Below, in pieces: positions 54,542 through 62,522 of a stretch of 64,000 bases of DNA (position 1 is the first letter of the stretch; each line of letters starts with the position of its first letter). The notes below the pieces were generated by a model. That model saw only the letters and a list, made by a program, of their open reading frames with translations, ran no database searches and was not told where the DNA came from. Origin of the DNA: Clavibacter zhangzhiyongii (lineage in GTDB: Bacteria > Actinomycetota > Actinomycetes > Actinomycetales > Microbacteriaceae). The position numbers and the translations under genes are program-made. Location of the stretch: assembly GCF_014775655.1 (NCBI RefSeq), contig NZ_CP061274.1, forward strand, positions 1,054,001 to 1,118,000. Reading direction: 5' to 3'.

Positions 54542-55384
54542 TCAGCGGCCGGCGAAGTCCGTGGGGCGGCGCTCGGCGGCGGCCCGCATGCCCCGCGCGG
54601 CGTCCTCGGACCCGGCGAGCCGGACGAGCTCGGCGGGCAGCGCGGCGGCCGCGGCGTCGTGGCCCTCGCGGCGGGCGACGCGCGCGTTGCGCAGCGTCGC
54701 CTGCACCGCGAGCGGGGCCTGCGCGGCGATGCGCTCGGCGATGCCGATCGCCGCGTCGAGCTGCTCGCCGTCCGGCACGACGAGCTGCACGATCCGCATC
54801 CGCCTGGCCTCCTCGGCGTCGAAGGGGTCGCCCGTGAGCATCCACCGCATCGCGTCGCCCCAGCCGGCCGCCTCGGGGAAGCGGAGGGTGGCGCCGCCGA
54901 ACGGGAGGATCCCGCGTGCCACCTCGATCTGCCCGAACCGCGTGCCGGCGGCCGCCACCACCACGTCGCTCGCGAGCGCCAGCTCGATCCCGAGGGTGAG
55001 GCACGTGCCCTGCACCGCGACCACGACGGGCTTGCCGACCGCGGGACCGGCCACGGCCCACGGGTCGATGCCGTCGTCCGGCACCGCGTCGAGCCCGCCG
55101 CCCGGGCCGCGGCCGATGTGCGGGGCGACGTCGGCGAGGTCGAGCCCGCCCGTGAAGTGGTCGCCGATCGCGTGCACGACGCCGACCCGCAGCTCCGGGT
55201 CGCGCGCGAGCAGGCCGTAGGCGCTCGCCAGCTCGCGCAGCATCCGCATGTCGGCGGCGTTGCGCTTGGCGGGTCGGTCCAGGCCGATGAGCAGGAGGTG
55301 CCCGCGGCGCTCGACGCGCACGCGGGGCGCGTCGTCGGCCGCGGCCTGGTCGGGGGTGGATGCGGTGCGGGCGTCGTCGCTCAC
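54542..55384 (-). CDS. Enoyl-CoA hydratase/isomerase family protein
   Basis: This 280-residue crotonase-fold protein has LIGLDRPAKRNAADMRML, the oxyanion region AIGDHFTGGLDLADVAPH, AVQGTCLTLGIELALASDV and GILPFGGATLRFPEAAGWG. The second catalytic Glu of hydratases is not in its usual context, so it may act as an isomerase or hydrolase. GTG 55384 is preceded by GGAGA. A 20-residue Ala/Asp-rich N-terminal segment precedes the fold. Confidence 0.85.
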   Translation of the reverse strand: MSDDARTASTPDQAAADDAPRVRVERRGHLLLIGLDRPAKRNAADMRMLRELASAYGLLARDPELRVGVVHAIGDHFTGGLDLADVAPHIGRGPGGGLDAVPDDGIDPWAVAGPAVGKPVVVAVQGTCLTLGIELALASDVVVAAAGTRFGQIEVARGILPFGGATLRFPEAAGWGDAMRWMLTGDPFDAEEARRMRIVQLVVPDGEQLDAAIGIAERIAAQAPLAVQATLRNARVARREGHDAAAAALPAELVRLAGSEDAARGMRAAAERRPTDFAGR

Positions 55385-55482
55385 GGCGGTCTCCTTCGAT
55401 CGTCCGTCCCAGCCTCGCAGGGCACGGCGCCCTTCGCGACCTCCGACCGGGCCGACCAGCGGGCGCGACCTCGCCCGGAGGA

Positions 55483-56325
55483 TCAGACGGGCCCGGTGAG
55501 CGCCCCGATGATCCGCAGGATGGCGCCCATGTCGTCCACCGCAGCCGCGGGGGAGGAGGGCGCGAACTCGGTGAGGCCCGCGCCCGCGAGCCCGTACGCC
55601 CGGCGCAGCGCCTTGATCGACTCGGTGACGACCTGCACCTCGAGCCCGAACGGCTCCGGCTGGCCCACGCCGGACATGCCGCCCGGGTCGAGCACGTCGA
55701 GGTCGACGTGGACGTACACGTCCGTGGCCCCGGTCGCGGCGACGGCGGCGACGAGCGCCTCCGGGCCGACGGCGTCCGCGCCGAGGAGCGCGATGCCGCG
55801 CGCCTCGACCAGGTCGGACTCCGCGTCGTCGAACGCGCGGACCCCGGCGAGCACGACCCGGTCCGCGGTGACGGCCCCGGCCGGCAGCTCGAGCCCGTCG
55901 ACGCCCTCGCCGAGGACGGCGCGGAGCACCATCCCGTGGAAGGCGCCGGAGGGCGAGGTGGCCGGCGTGTGCAGGTCGGCGTGCGCGTCGAGCCAGACGA
56001 CCGCGAGGCCCGGATGCGCGCGGGCGGCGTGCGCGATGGACGCGACCTCGACGCCGCAGTCGCCCCCGATGGTGACGAGCGGCCCGGGCGCGGACGCCGA
56101 CGCGGCCTCGAGCGCGGCCGCCTGCCGGGTGCGCACGGCGAGGAGCGACGCGTAGCGGTCGACCCCGGTGCCGAGCGACTCGCCGGCCTCGACGGGGACC
56201 TCGACCACGCGGGTGGCCGACGCGGGCAGGTCGCCGCGGATGGCCTGCGCCCCGTCCGCGAGCCTCATGGCGCGGGACGAGCCCGAGCCCTGCCATTGGG
56301 GGACGACGACGAAGGAGGCGGGCAC
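55483..56325 (-). CDS. Arginase/agmatinase family (ureohydrolase-fold) protein
   Basis: This 280-residue protein has the binuclear manganese motifs: VTIGGDCGVEVASIA, VVWLDAHADLHTPATSPSG with FHGMVLRAVLG, and VYVHVDLDVLDPGG. The His of GGDH is Cys here, a change also seen in formimidoylglutamase-like branches. I use GTG 56325 because GATACT lies six bases upstream; ATG 56355 would include the upstream terminator side. Guanidino substrate unknown. Confidence 0.83.
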   Translation of the reverse strand: MPASFVVVPQWQGSGSSRAMRLADGAQAIRGDLPASATRVVEVPVEAGESLGTGVDRYASLLAVRTRQAAALEAASASAPGPLVTIGGDCGVEVASIAHAARAHPGLAVVWLDAHADLHTPATSPSGAFHGMVLRAVLGEGVDGLELPAGAVTADRVVLAGVRAFDDAESDLVEARGIALLGADAVGPEALVAAVAATGATDVYVHVDLDVLDPGGMSGVGQPEPFGLEVQVVTESIKALRRAYGLAGAGLTEFAPSSPAAAVDDMGAILRIIGALTGPV

Positions 56326-56357
56326 GTCCCCAGTATCCCGTGCGGCGCCGGACATGG

Positions 56358-56399
56358 CGATGCCCGCCGTCCCCGTGGGAGCGGGGAGGGCGGGCATCG
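56358..56399 (-). terminator. Terminator between reductase-like gene and arginase-like gene
   Basis: An 11-base outer stem (56358-56368, 56389-56399) and a CCCC/GGGG inner stem follow the stop of the gene at 56417. Confidence 0.7.
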
Positions 56400-56416
56400 T
56401 CGTGGGGAGGGACGGA

Positions 56417-57067
56417 CTACTGCATGTCGCGGTAGCGCTTCGCCTCCGCGAGGGCGGCGCGCAGGCCGTCCGCGTCGAGGCGCGGGCCGTAGCCGGGGGT
56501 GTCGCGCTGGATGCGCCAGCCCTCCGCGAGCGGTCCCGCGTCGACGGTGTCGTAGCCGAAGGAGTCGAGGATCGAGGTGACGGTCGCCTTCGCCTCGGCG
56601 TCGTCGCCCGCGATCACGAGCGCGCGGCGGTCCGGCGTGCCGGCGGGGGTGCCGTGCTCCGTGAGGTCGGCGGCGTAGATGTGGTTGAAGGCCTTGACGA
56701 CCTTCGACTCGGGGAGGTGGCGCTGCAGCATCTCCGCGGTCGTCGTGGTCTCGTCGTCGAGCTCGGCGATGTGGCCGTCGCGCTCCGGGTAGTAGTTGTC
56801 GGTGTCGATGACGACCTTGCCGGCGAGGGGCGCGACGGGGACGGTGTCGATGCTCTTCAGCGGGATCGTCACGACGACGATCTCGCCGGCCTCGGCGACC
56901 TCCTCGACGGTGGCGGCGCGGGCGTGCTCGCCGAGCTCGTCGATCAGGTCGGTGAGCGTCTCCGGGCCGCGGGAGTTGGCGATGACGACGTCGTGGCCGG
57001 TGGAGGTGAACAGGCGGGCGAGCTGGCTGCCGATGAGTCCGGCGCCGATGATTCCGATGGTGGTCAT
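56417..57067 (-). CDS. NADPH:F420 reductase-like NAD(P)-binding protein
   Basis: This 216-residue dinucleotide-binding protein starts TIGIIGAGLIGSQLARLFTS and has VVIANSRGPETLTDL, VVVTIPLKSIDTVP and KVVKAFNHIYAADLTEHG. This matches the NPD (F420-dependent NADP reductase-like) family. Real F420 use cannot be shown, since no F420 biosynthesis gene is in the window. It has its own terminator; the upstream space toward pspA holds another hairpin. Confidence 0.82.
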   Translation of the reverse strand: MTTIGIIGAGLIGSQLARLFTSTGHDVVIANSRGPETLTDLIDELGEHARAATVEEVAEAGEIVVVTIPLKSIDTVPVAPLAGKVVIDTDNYYPERDGHIAELDDETTTTAEMLQRHLPESKVVKAFNHIYAADLTEHGTPAGTPDRRALVIAGDDAEAKATVTSILDSFGYDTVDAGPLAEGWRIQRDTPGYGPRLDADGLRAALAEAKRYRDMQ

Positions 57068-57116
57068 GGGGAGGGGAACCGGAGCCGGCCGGCCGGCATT
57101 CCCCGCGGGGACGACA

Positions 57117-57146
57117 GCGGGCGCCGCCCGGGAGGACGGCGCCCGC
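57117..57146 (-). terminator. Terminator after pspA
   Basis: Ten-base perfect arms (57117-57126, 57137-57146) lie 16 bases after the pspA stop on its strand. Confidence 0.6.
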
Positions 57147-57161
57147 GGATCGGGTGGGCGG

Positions 57162-57905
57162 CTACTCGCCGGACGTGACCTGCTTCGGCGCGGATCCGCC
57201 GGACTTGAGCGCGGCGAGGCGAGCCTCGACCTCGGTCAGCTCGCCGAGGTCCTCGAGCTCCTCGAACTGCGCGTCGAGGCTCGAGGCCTGCAGCTCCTCG
57301 GCGCCGCGGACGCGGGCCTCCTCACGGCGGATCTTCTGCTCGAAGCGGCTGACCTCGCTGGTCGGGTCCATGATGTCGATGCTCTTCATCGCGTCCTGGA
57401 CCTGCGACTGCGCCTGCACCGTCTTCTGGCGGGCGTTCAGCTCGTCGCGCTTCGACGAGAGCTGCTGGAGCTTGCCGCGCATGGTGTCGAGGCCCTGCTT
57501 GAGCTTCTCGACGACCTCGGTCTGCGACGCGATCGTGGGCTCGGCGCCCTTCGCCTCGCTCTCCGACTGCATCTGGCGCTGGAGCGCGACGCGGGCGAGC
57601 GCGTCGAACTTGTCGGCGTTGGGCGTGTTGCCGGCGTTCCGGTACTCGTCCGCCTTCTGGCTCGCGGCGAGGGCCTTGCGGCCCCAGTCGCCCGCGGCCT
57701 GGACGTCCTCGCGGTGGTCCTCCTCGATCATGCGGAGGTTGCCGATGGTCTGGGCGACGGCGCTCTCGGCTTCGCGGATGCTCTCCGTGTAGTCGCGGAC
57801 CATCTGGTCCAGCATGAGCTGCGGGTCCTCCGCCTGGTCGATCAGGTTGTTGATGTTGGCCTTCGCGAGCTGGGCGATGCGGCCGAGGATGGACTGCTTG
57901 GACAT
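57162..57905 (-). CDS. pspA: PspA/IM30 family membrane-stress protein
   Basis: This 247-residue ESCRT-III-like coiled-coil protein begins SILGRIAQLAKANINNLID and continues AEDPQLMLDQMVRDYTESI, the family signature, with long helices throughout and a short acidic C terminus (LEDLGELTEVEARLAAL). Such proteins assemble on the inner membrane and protect it during envelope stress. GGAG lies ten bases before ATG. The secreted TPM-domain gene lies 132 bases upstream on the same strand, a common pairing in actinobacteria. Confidence 0.9.
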   Translation of the reverse strand: MSKQSILGRIAQLAKANINNLIDQAEDPQLMLDQMVRDYTESIREAESAVAQTIGNLRMIEEDHREDVQAAGDWGRKALAASQKADEYRNAGNTPNADKFDALARVALQRQMQSESEAKGAEPTIASQTEVVEKLKQGLDTMRGKLQQLSSKRDELNARQKTVQAQSQVQDAMKSIDIMDPTSEVSRFEQKIRREEARVRGAEELQASSLDAQFEELEDLGELTEVEARLAALKSGGSAPKQVTSGE

Positions 57906-58037
57906 GGGTGCTGCTCCTTCTCGTCTGGTGCTTCGTCGGAATGGGTTGATCATGGGTCGCTCTCGTCCTCGTCGTCGTGCTGGTCGTGCGCGTGCGGGCG
58001 GTGCGGTCATCGCCCGGTCGAGCCGTGAGTCGGTCGG

Positions 58038-60059
58038 CTAGAAGTCGCCGCCGCCTCCGCCGCCGAAGTCGCCTCCGCCGCCCCCGCCGAATCCGCCGCC
58101 TCCGCCGCCGAAGCTCCCGCCGCCGAAGCCGCCTCCGCCGCCCCAGCCGCCTCCGCCGCTGAGCAGGCCGCCGATGATGCCGCCCATGATGGCGCCGCCG
58201 AACGCGTCGCCGCCGCCTCCGCGGCCGCCCATCATGCCGCCGCCGTAGCCGCCGTACCCGCCGCCCTGGTCGAGGTCGCGCTGGGCGGCCTCGATGGCCT
58301 GGGCGGAGTAGGCGGTGGCGGCCTGCGACGCGGCGACCGCGCGCACGGGATCCCGCGGCGCGGCCTCGTGGGCGTCGTCGAGCGCGCGCTGGGCGTGGGC
58401 GAGGCGCGTGCGCGCCTCCTCGCCGATCGCGCCGCGGCGGGTGGAGATGAAGTCGCGTGCGGTCGCGACCTGGCTCTCGGCGGTGGACAGCGCGCGAGGC
58501 AGGTAGCCGATGGCGCGCTGGACCTGCTCCTGCTGCTCCCGCACGGGCGCGAGCGCCTCGTCGAGCCGGGCCTCGGCCTCCTGCAGCAGCGTGACGCTCG
58601 TGAGCGGATCCGCGAGCCGGCCCTGCAGCGGCTTCGCGTCGGCGATGGCCTGCTCGGCCGCCTGCACGAGGCGGGTCAGCTCCGGCATGCGGCCGCCGCG
58701 CTGGGCGGCGCGGGCGTCCTGGATGTCGCTGCGGACGTCCGCGATCTCCTCCTGCACGCGCGTGGACGCGTGCTCGAGGTCGGACGAGACGCGGTCGACC
58801 GCGTCGAGGAGCGTGCCGGCCTGGCCGACCGACTGCTGCGCGGCGCGGACCTTCACGGCGATCTCGCCGGTCGCGGTGCGGTCGCCGGCCCGGATGGCCT
58901 CGGCGGCCTGCTGCGCGGTGTCGGTCGCGAAGGAGAGGAGCGAGCGGGCCTGGTCGACGTTGCCGGTGACGGTCGTCATCGACGGTCCCGCGTACCGACG
59001 GCCGAGCAGGTCCACCGCCTCCTGCGTCCGCTCGATCCGGGTCTTCAGCGCCTCCGCGCCGGTGACGATGGCGGCGAGCGTCTGGGGTGCGTTCTGCTCG
59101 AGGGCGCGCAGCTCCTCGAACGACTGCGTCTGCGCGTCCAGCTCGGCGCGCGCCTCCTCGCACAGCTCCACGATGCGGGCCGTCCAGGTGCGGCGCTCCT
59201 CGTCGGTGTCCTCGATCGTGTCGTCGAGCTTCTGCTTGAGCGCGAACGCCTCGCGCACCTTGCCGCCCGCGGACGCGAGCACCTCGCGGTAGGGGCCCAC
59301 GGCGTCGGATCCGAACTCCGCCTCCGCGAAGCCGACCTCCTGCTCGCTCGTCTCGAGCGCGTCGTCGAGCTGCACGAGGATGCTGCCCGCGCGCTGCTCG
59401 GCGGACTGCATCTCCTTCAGCTGCGCCTGCCGCTTCGCCGCGACGGCCTTCTGCTTCCTGCGCCGGCCGACGAGCGTCGTGACCACGGCGGCCAGGAGGA
59501 TCGCGCCGAGCACGTAGAGGAGGACGAGGCCGAAGTCGATGCCGGACCCGTCGCCGCCGGACGGGGTGGATCGGGTGTCGGCGACGCTGCCGGTGCGCGC
59601 GACCGACTCCATGCCCTGGGCCGCGGCCACGGCGGCGCCGGACCAGTCGTCCGCCTGGAGCTGCGGCACGATGACGGAGTCCTCGAAGGACTGCTGGTCG
59701 CCCGACACCTGACCCGGGGGGAACGCGTACTGGCGCCCGTCGACGGCGACGGCGAGGAGCGCGTCGGAGGTGCCGAAGCCGTTGGCCTGCTTCGTCTCCC
59801 GGCCCCACGCGGTCGGGTCCGCCGCCCCCGTGAACGTGTCGACGTACGCCACGTGCAGCGTCACGCCGATCTGCTCCTGCAGCTGGTCGATCGCCTGCTG
59901 GATCTGCTGCTCCTGCGCGGGGCTGACCGCGTCCGCCTGGTCGAGGATGGACGCCCCGCCGAAGTCGACGGGCTCCGTCGCCTGGGCGGCGGTCGGCACC
60001 AGGGCCCCGAACAGGCCGAGCGCGAGCGCGGCCCCCAGCAATCTCGCGGACCGCGGCAT
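58038..60059 (-). CDS. Secreted/anchored TPM-domain protein with Gly-rich tail
   Basis: This 673-residue protein has a signal peptide (ARLLGAALALGLFGALVP, cleavage near ATEP), a TPM domain (about 35-160, with QQIGVTLHV-like strand and TDALLAVAVDG-like core), a membrane helix FGLVLLYVLGAILLAAVV near 185, then about 400 residues of coiled coil and a tail of about 80 residues that is mostly Gly with Phe and Asp. ATG 60059 follows GGAGGAG. TPM proteins associate with membrane repair and photosystem maintenance; with PspA it probably forms an envelope-stress unit. Confidence 0.85.
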   Translation of the reverse strand: MPRSARLLGAALALGLFGALVPTAAQATEPVDFGGASILDQADAVSPAQEQQIQQAIDQLQEQIGVTLHVAYVDTFTGAADPTAWGRETKQANGFGTSDALLAVAVDGRQYAFPPGQVSGDQQSFEDSVIVPQLQADDWSGAAVAAAQGMESVARTGSVADTRSTPSGGDGSGIDFGLVLLYVLGAILLAAVVTTLVGRRRKQKAVAAKRQAQLKEMQSAEQRAGSILVQLDDALETSEQEVGFAEAEFGSDAVGPYREVLASAGGKVREAFALKQKLDDTIEDTDEERRTWTARIVELCEEARAELDAQTQSFEELRALEQNAPQTLAAIVTGAEALKTRIERTQEAVDLLGRRYAGPSMTTVTGNVDQARSLLSFATDTAQQAAEAIRAGDRTATGEIAVKVRAAQQSVGQAGTLLDAVDRVSSDLEHASTRVQEEIADVRSDIQDARAAQRGGRMPELTRLVQAAEQAIADAKPLQGRLADPLTSVTLLQEAEARLDEALAPVREQQEQVQRAIGYLPRALSTAESQVATARDFISTRRGAIGEEARTRLAHAQRALDDAHEAAPRDPVRAVAASQAATAYSAQAIEAAQRDLDQGGGYGGYGGGMMGGRGGGGDAFGGAIMGGIIGGLLSGGGGWGGGGGFGGGSFGGGGGGFGGGGGGDFGGGGGGDF

Positions 60060-60147
60060 GCGACTCCTCCGTCGTCTCAAGGGCGTGCTCCATCCAGGCT
60101 AGTGGCGTGGGTGCGTGCGGCGGCCGGGGACATGGCGCCCATCCGGG

Positions 60148-60699
60148 TCACGCGAGCCCCGTGACCGTGCGGTCGCGGGGATCCCAGCGGCGCAGTCCCG
60201 CGGCCGGGGCGTCGAGGGGATCGATGCGGCGGAGCGCGGCGACCGCGGCGCCGAGCTGCTCCGCGGTGAGCCGCAGGGCGAGCGAGACGTGCGGGGTCCA
60301 GCGCCCGGGGCGCGTGTGGGGGACGACCTCGGGGGCGCCCTGCTCGGGTTCGTGCGGGGCGGCGTCGACCGCGGCGTGGATCCCGGCGTGCAGCTCGAGC
60401 AGCGCCTCGTCCACCACGACCTGCCGCGCCAGCACGAGCCCGCGCGGCGGGACGCCGAAGACGACGAGGCCGCCGAGGTGGAGCACCGGGAGCGGGCCGG
60501 AGGCGGCGAGCGCGCGCAGGGCGTCGTCCGCGGATCCGCCGAGCGCCTCGGCCGCGAGCAGCGTCACGTGCGGCCGGTTCGTCTCGCCGGCATGGTCGGC
60601 GAGGCTCGGGACCCCGGCGTCGGCGAGGGCGCGCCACGACGCGCGGACCGCGGCGTCCGACGCCGCGTCCAGCGTGAGCTCGACGCTGCCGGCGCTCAG
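60148..60699 (-). CDS. 2'-5' RNA ligase family (2H phosphoesterase) protein
   Basis: This protein of about 183 residues has the two HxT/S motifs of 2H phosphoesterases: NRPHVTLLAAEALGG and RWTPHVSLALRLTAEQL. No in-frame ATG, GTG or TTG exists near the expected N terminus (SVELTLDAASDAAVRA). The only candidate is CTG at 60699-60697, which overlaps the upstream TGA as CTGA. I annotate that start with caution. The substrate, probably a cyclic phosphate, is unknown. Confidence 0.75.
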   Translation of the reverse strand: MSAGSVELTLDAASDAAVRASWRALADAGVPSLADHAGETNRPHVTLLAAEALGGSADDALRALAASGPLPVLHLGGLVVFGVPPRGLVLARQVVVDEALLELHAGIHAAVDAAPHEPEQGAPEVVPHTRPGRWTPHVSLALRLTAEQLGAAVAALRRIDPLDAPAAGLRRWDPRDRTVTGLA

Positions 60700-60935
60700 G
60701 GGCGGGGCGGGGTCGAGGGCGGCGTCGGCCCCTGGCCGCGGCCGCCGTCGGGGCCGAGGTTGCGGAGCTGCGTGGAAGCGGCCTCGCGCGCCTTCTGGAT
60801 CTTGTCGGCGTGCTTGCTGCCGGTGGCCTTGTCGGCGATGCCCGACACCTTGTCGATGGCGGTGCGGCCGACGTCCTGGCCCTTGGACGTGCGCAGGAAG
60901 CCGGTGGCGGCGGCGGCGATGCGGGACAGCTTCAC
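60696..60935 (-). CDS. Small basic protein of unknown function
   Basis: This 79-residue protein starts VKLSRIAAAATGFLRTSKG and contains a helical segment TAIDKVSGIADKATGSKHA; the C terminus is Pro/Gly-rich. It recalls short antitoxin-like or Rv0909-type small proteins of actinobacteria (similar KVSGIADKATG pattern), though no toxin is adjacent. GTG 60935 has GAGGAGA six bases upstream. It is coupled to the 2H phosphoesterase gene. Confidence 0.68.
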   Translation of the reverse strand: MKLSRIAAAATGFLRTSKGQDVGRTAIDKVSGIADKATGSKHADKIQKAREAASTQLRNLGPDGGRGQGPTPPSTPPRP

Positions 60936-61163
60936 GGGTGGTCTCCTCGGAGGGGATCGGGTGGGGCGCCGTGCCCGGGCGGCGCGGCGGTCGTCCTGGA
61001 GTCCATCCTGGCCGGTCGCGCCTGTGCCGGAGCGGGGAGTCTCCTCGGGAGAGGGAATCCCGGTCGGCCCCGCGCCGGTCGCCGCGCCGACGCGGCGCCG
61101 GGGAGGCGGCGCGGCGGGCGTCCCGGCCGGTGCTACCCTGGATCCGCGCTCGCGCGCACCCTG

Positions 61164-61235
61164 GCCCCCATAGCTCAGGGGATAGAGCACTGCCCTCCGG
61201 AGGCAGGGGCGGAGGTTCGAATCCTCCTGGGGGCA
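61164..61235 (+). tRNA. tRNA-Arg (anticodon CCG)
   Basis: GCCCCCA pairs with TGGGGGC, and CTGCC/GGCAG encloses the loop CTCCGGA, giving CCG. CCA is not encoded. TACCCT at 61133-61138 is a probable -10. Confidence 0.95.
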
Positions 61236-61264
61236 CACCTTCCCATATCCCGTGTTGGTGCGGA

Positions 61265-61298
61265 GAGAGGCCGGTCCCGTCCGCGGGGCCGGCCTCTC
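61265..61298 (+). terminator. Terminator after tRNA-Arg
   Basis: Ten-base perfect arms (61265-61274, 61289-61298) surround a 14-base loop, 30 bases beyond the tRNA. Confidence 0.7.
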
Positions 61299-61727
61299 GT
61301 GCGTCCGGGGCGCATGCCCGGCCGCCGCGTCCCGTGCCGATGCCGATCCGGCTGCCGGTGCGCCCTCGCGGCCCGCTGACCGATCTCCCGCGTCGTCGCC
61401 TCGACGCACGCGCGACAGCGGTGCGGAGGACGCGGAGAACACACGCGGCGGGGCCCGAGACGGGTCTCGGGAACCCGCCGCGTGGTGCTGGGCCCAACTG
61501 GGGGAGCGGGCCTGCTGACGAACGTAGTCGGGGTCGCGCCCGACGACCACGCCGTGCGGTACTGGAGAAAACCAGTGCCATCCCGACCAATCCGATCGCC
61601 GCGGGGCGTCGAAGGCGCCCCCTCCATGGGGCATCATGCGCACCCGCGGCCCGGGGCGCACCTCTCCGTCCGTCCGCGCGCGGTCCGCTGCCGGGGCGCT
61701 GCCGGTCGGTCGGCCTAGGCTCGGCGC
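61299..61727. other. Long intergenic region with hairpins, no gene assigned
   Basis: This stretch of about 430 bases before the PNPOx gene has no reading frame I believe. It holds a two-part hairpin at 61442-61484 (11-base outer and eight-base inner perfect stems) and a smaller one at 61558-61579, GGTACTGG/CCAGTGCC around AGAAAA, in a locally AT-richer section (about 61550-61600). A structured RNA on the minus strand ending at the large hairpin is possible but unproven. TAGGCT at 61716-61721 is the promoter of the next gene. Confidence 0.5.
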
Positions 61728-62420
61728 ATGGCAGACGACGACGACTCCACCCCCATCCGCGACCTCCTCACGGGCGCGAAGCCGAAGCCCCACGACTTCC
61801 CCGAGCTCGACCTCGAGCGGCTGCCCGAGGACCCGATCGACCTCGTGATCGCGTGGATCCGCGACGCCGTGGCCCACGACGCCGCCGAGCCGAACGCCGT
61901 GGTCCTCGCCACCGCCGACGCCGAGGGCCGCCCGAGCGCGCGCACCCTCCTCCTCAAGGACGTGACGCCCACGGCCGACGACGAGCCGGGCGCGCTCTGG
62001 TTCTCCTCCCTCGCCGACAGCCCCAAGGGCCGCGACCTCGAGGCGAACCCGCGCGCGGCGCTCGTCGCGTACTGGCGGGAGCGCGGGCGGCAGATCCGCG
62101 CGACCGGCCCCGTCCTCCACGGCGACCGCGAGGTGAGCGAGCGCGACTTCCTCGCCCGCCACCCGGCGTCGCGCGCCGAGGTCATCGCGGGCGACCAGAG
62201 CGAGCCGATGCCCGACGCGGAGGAGCGGGACGCCCGCGTCGCCCGGGCGCGCGAGGCCGTGGACGCGGATCCGGAGCTCGTCGCCGAGTCCTGGCGCGCC
62301 TACGTGCTCCAGCCCCGGGTCGTCGAGTTCTGGCAGGCGACCGAGGACCACGGGCAGCTGCGGATCATGTACCGCTCCGGCCCCGACGGGACCTGGTCGC
62401 ACGCGCTCGTCTGGCCCTGA
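61728..62420 (+). CDS. pdxH: Pyridoxamine 5'-phosphate oxidase family protein, PdxH-like
   Basis: This 230-residue FMN enzyme resembles pyridoxine/pyridoxamine 5'-phosphate oxidase, the last step to PLP. It has AVVLATADAEGRPSARTLLL, LWFSSLADSPKGRDLEANPR, AALVAYWRERGRQIRATG and the C-terminal dimerisation segment WRAYVLQPRVVEFWQ. The usual C-terminal RLxP ending is replaced by SHALVWP, so a relative of PdxH is possible. TAGGCT lies six bases before the ATG. Confidence 0.82.
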   Translation: MADDDDSTPIRDLLTGAKPKPHDFPELDLERLPEDPIDLVIAWIRDAVAHDAAEPNAVVLATADAEGRPSARTLLLKDVTPTADDEPGALWFSSLADSPKGRDLEANPRAALVAYWRERGRQIRATGPVLHGDREVSERDFLARHPASRAEVIAGDQSEPMPDAEERDARVARAREAVDADPELVAESWRAYVLQPRVVEFWQATEDHGQLRIMYRSGPDGTWSHALVWP

Positions 62421-62522
62421 GGTCCGGCCGGCCCGCCGTCCGCGCGCCGGCGTCGCCGTGAGTGTGTTGCGGAACATGACGGCCGACGCGCGGCGGCCCC
62501 GCCGACCCCGCACACTGGATCC

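Noticed and set aside
58038-58300. Gly-codon repeats (CCGCCTCCGCC on the plus strand) considered as a DNA satellite or CRISPR-like repeat
   Set aside because: They encode the Gly-rich tail of the TPM protein in one continuous frame; the units are irregular and there are no spacers.
60696-60935. Small basic protein plus neighbour considered as a toxin-antitoxin pair
   Set aside because: The neighbour is a 2H phosphoesterase with both HxT/S motifs and no toxin family is recognisable. The similarity to Rv0909-type antitoxins is only a short pattern.
61164-61235. Antisense peptide with CPQEDSNLRPCLRR-like text over the tRNA-Arg gene
   Set aside because: This is the well-known spurious translation of the complement of a tRNA gene, often seen in mis-annotated proteins.
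61500-61630. Minus-strand frame containing SGWHWFSPVPHGVVVGRD, considered as a small protein
   Set aside because: No stop occurs before it runs into the tRNA antisense, codon use is mixed and there is no ribosome-binding site. I kept the region only as an unexplained intergenic segment.
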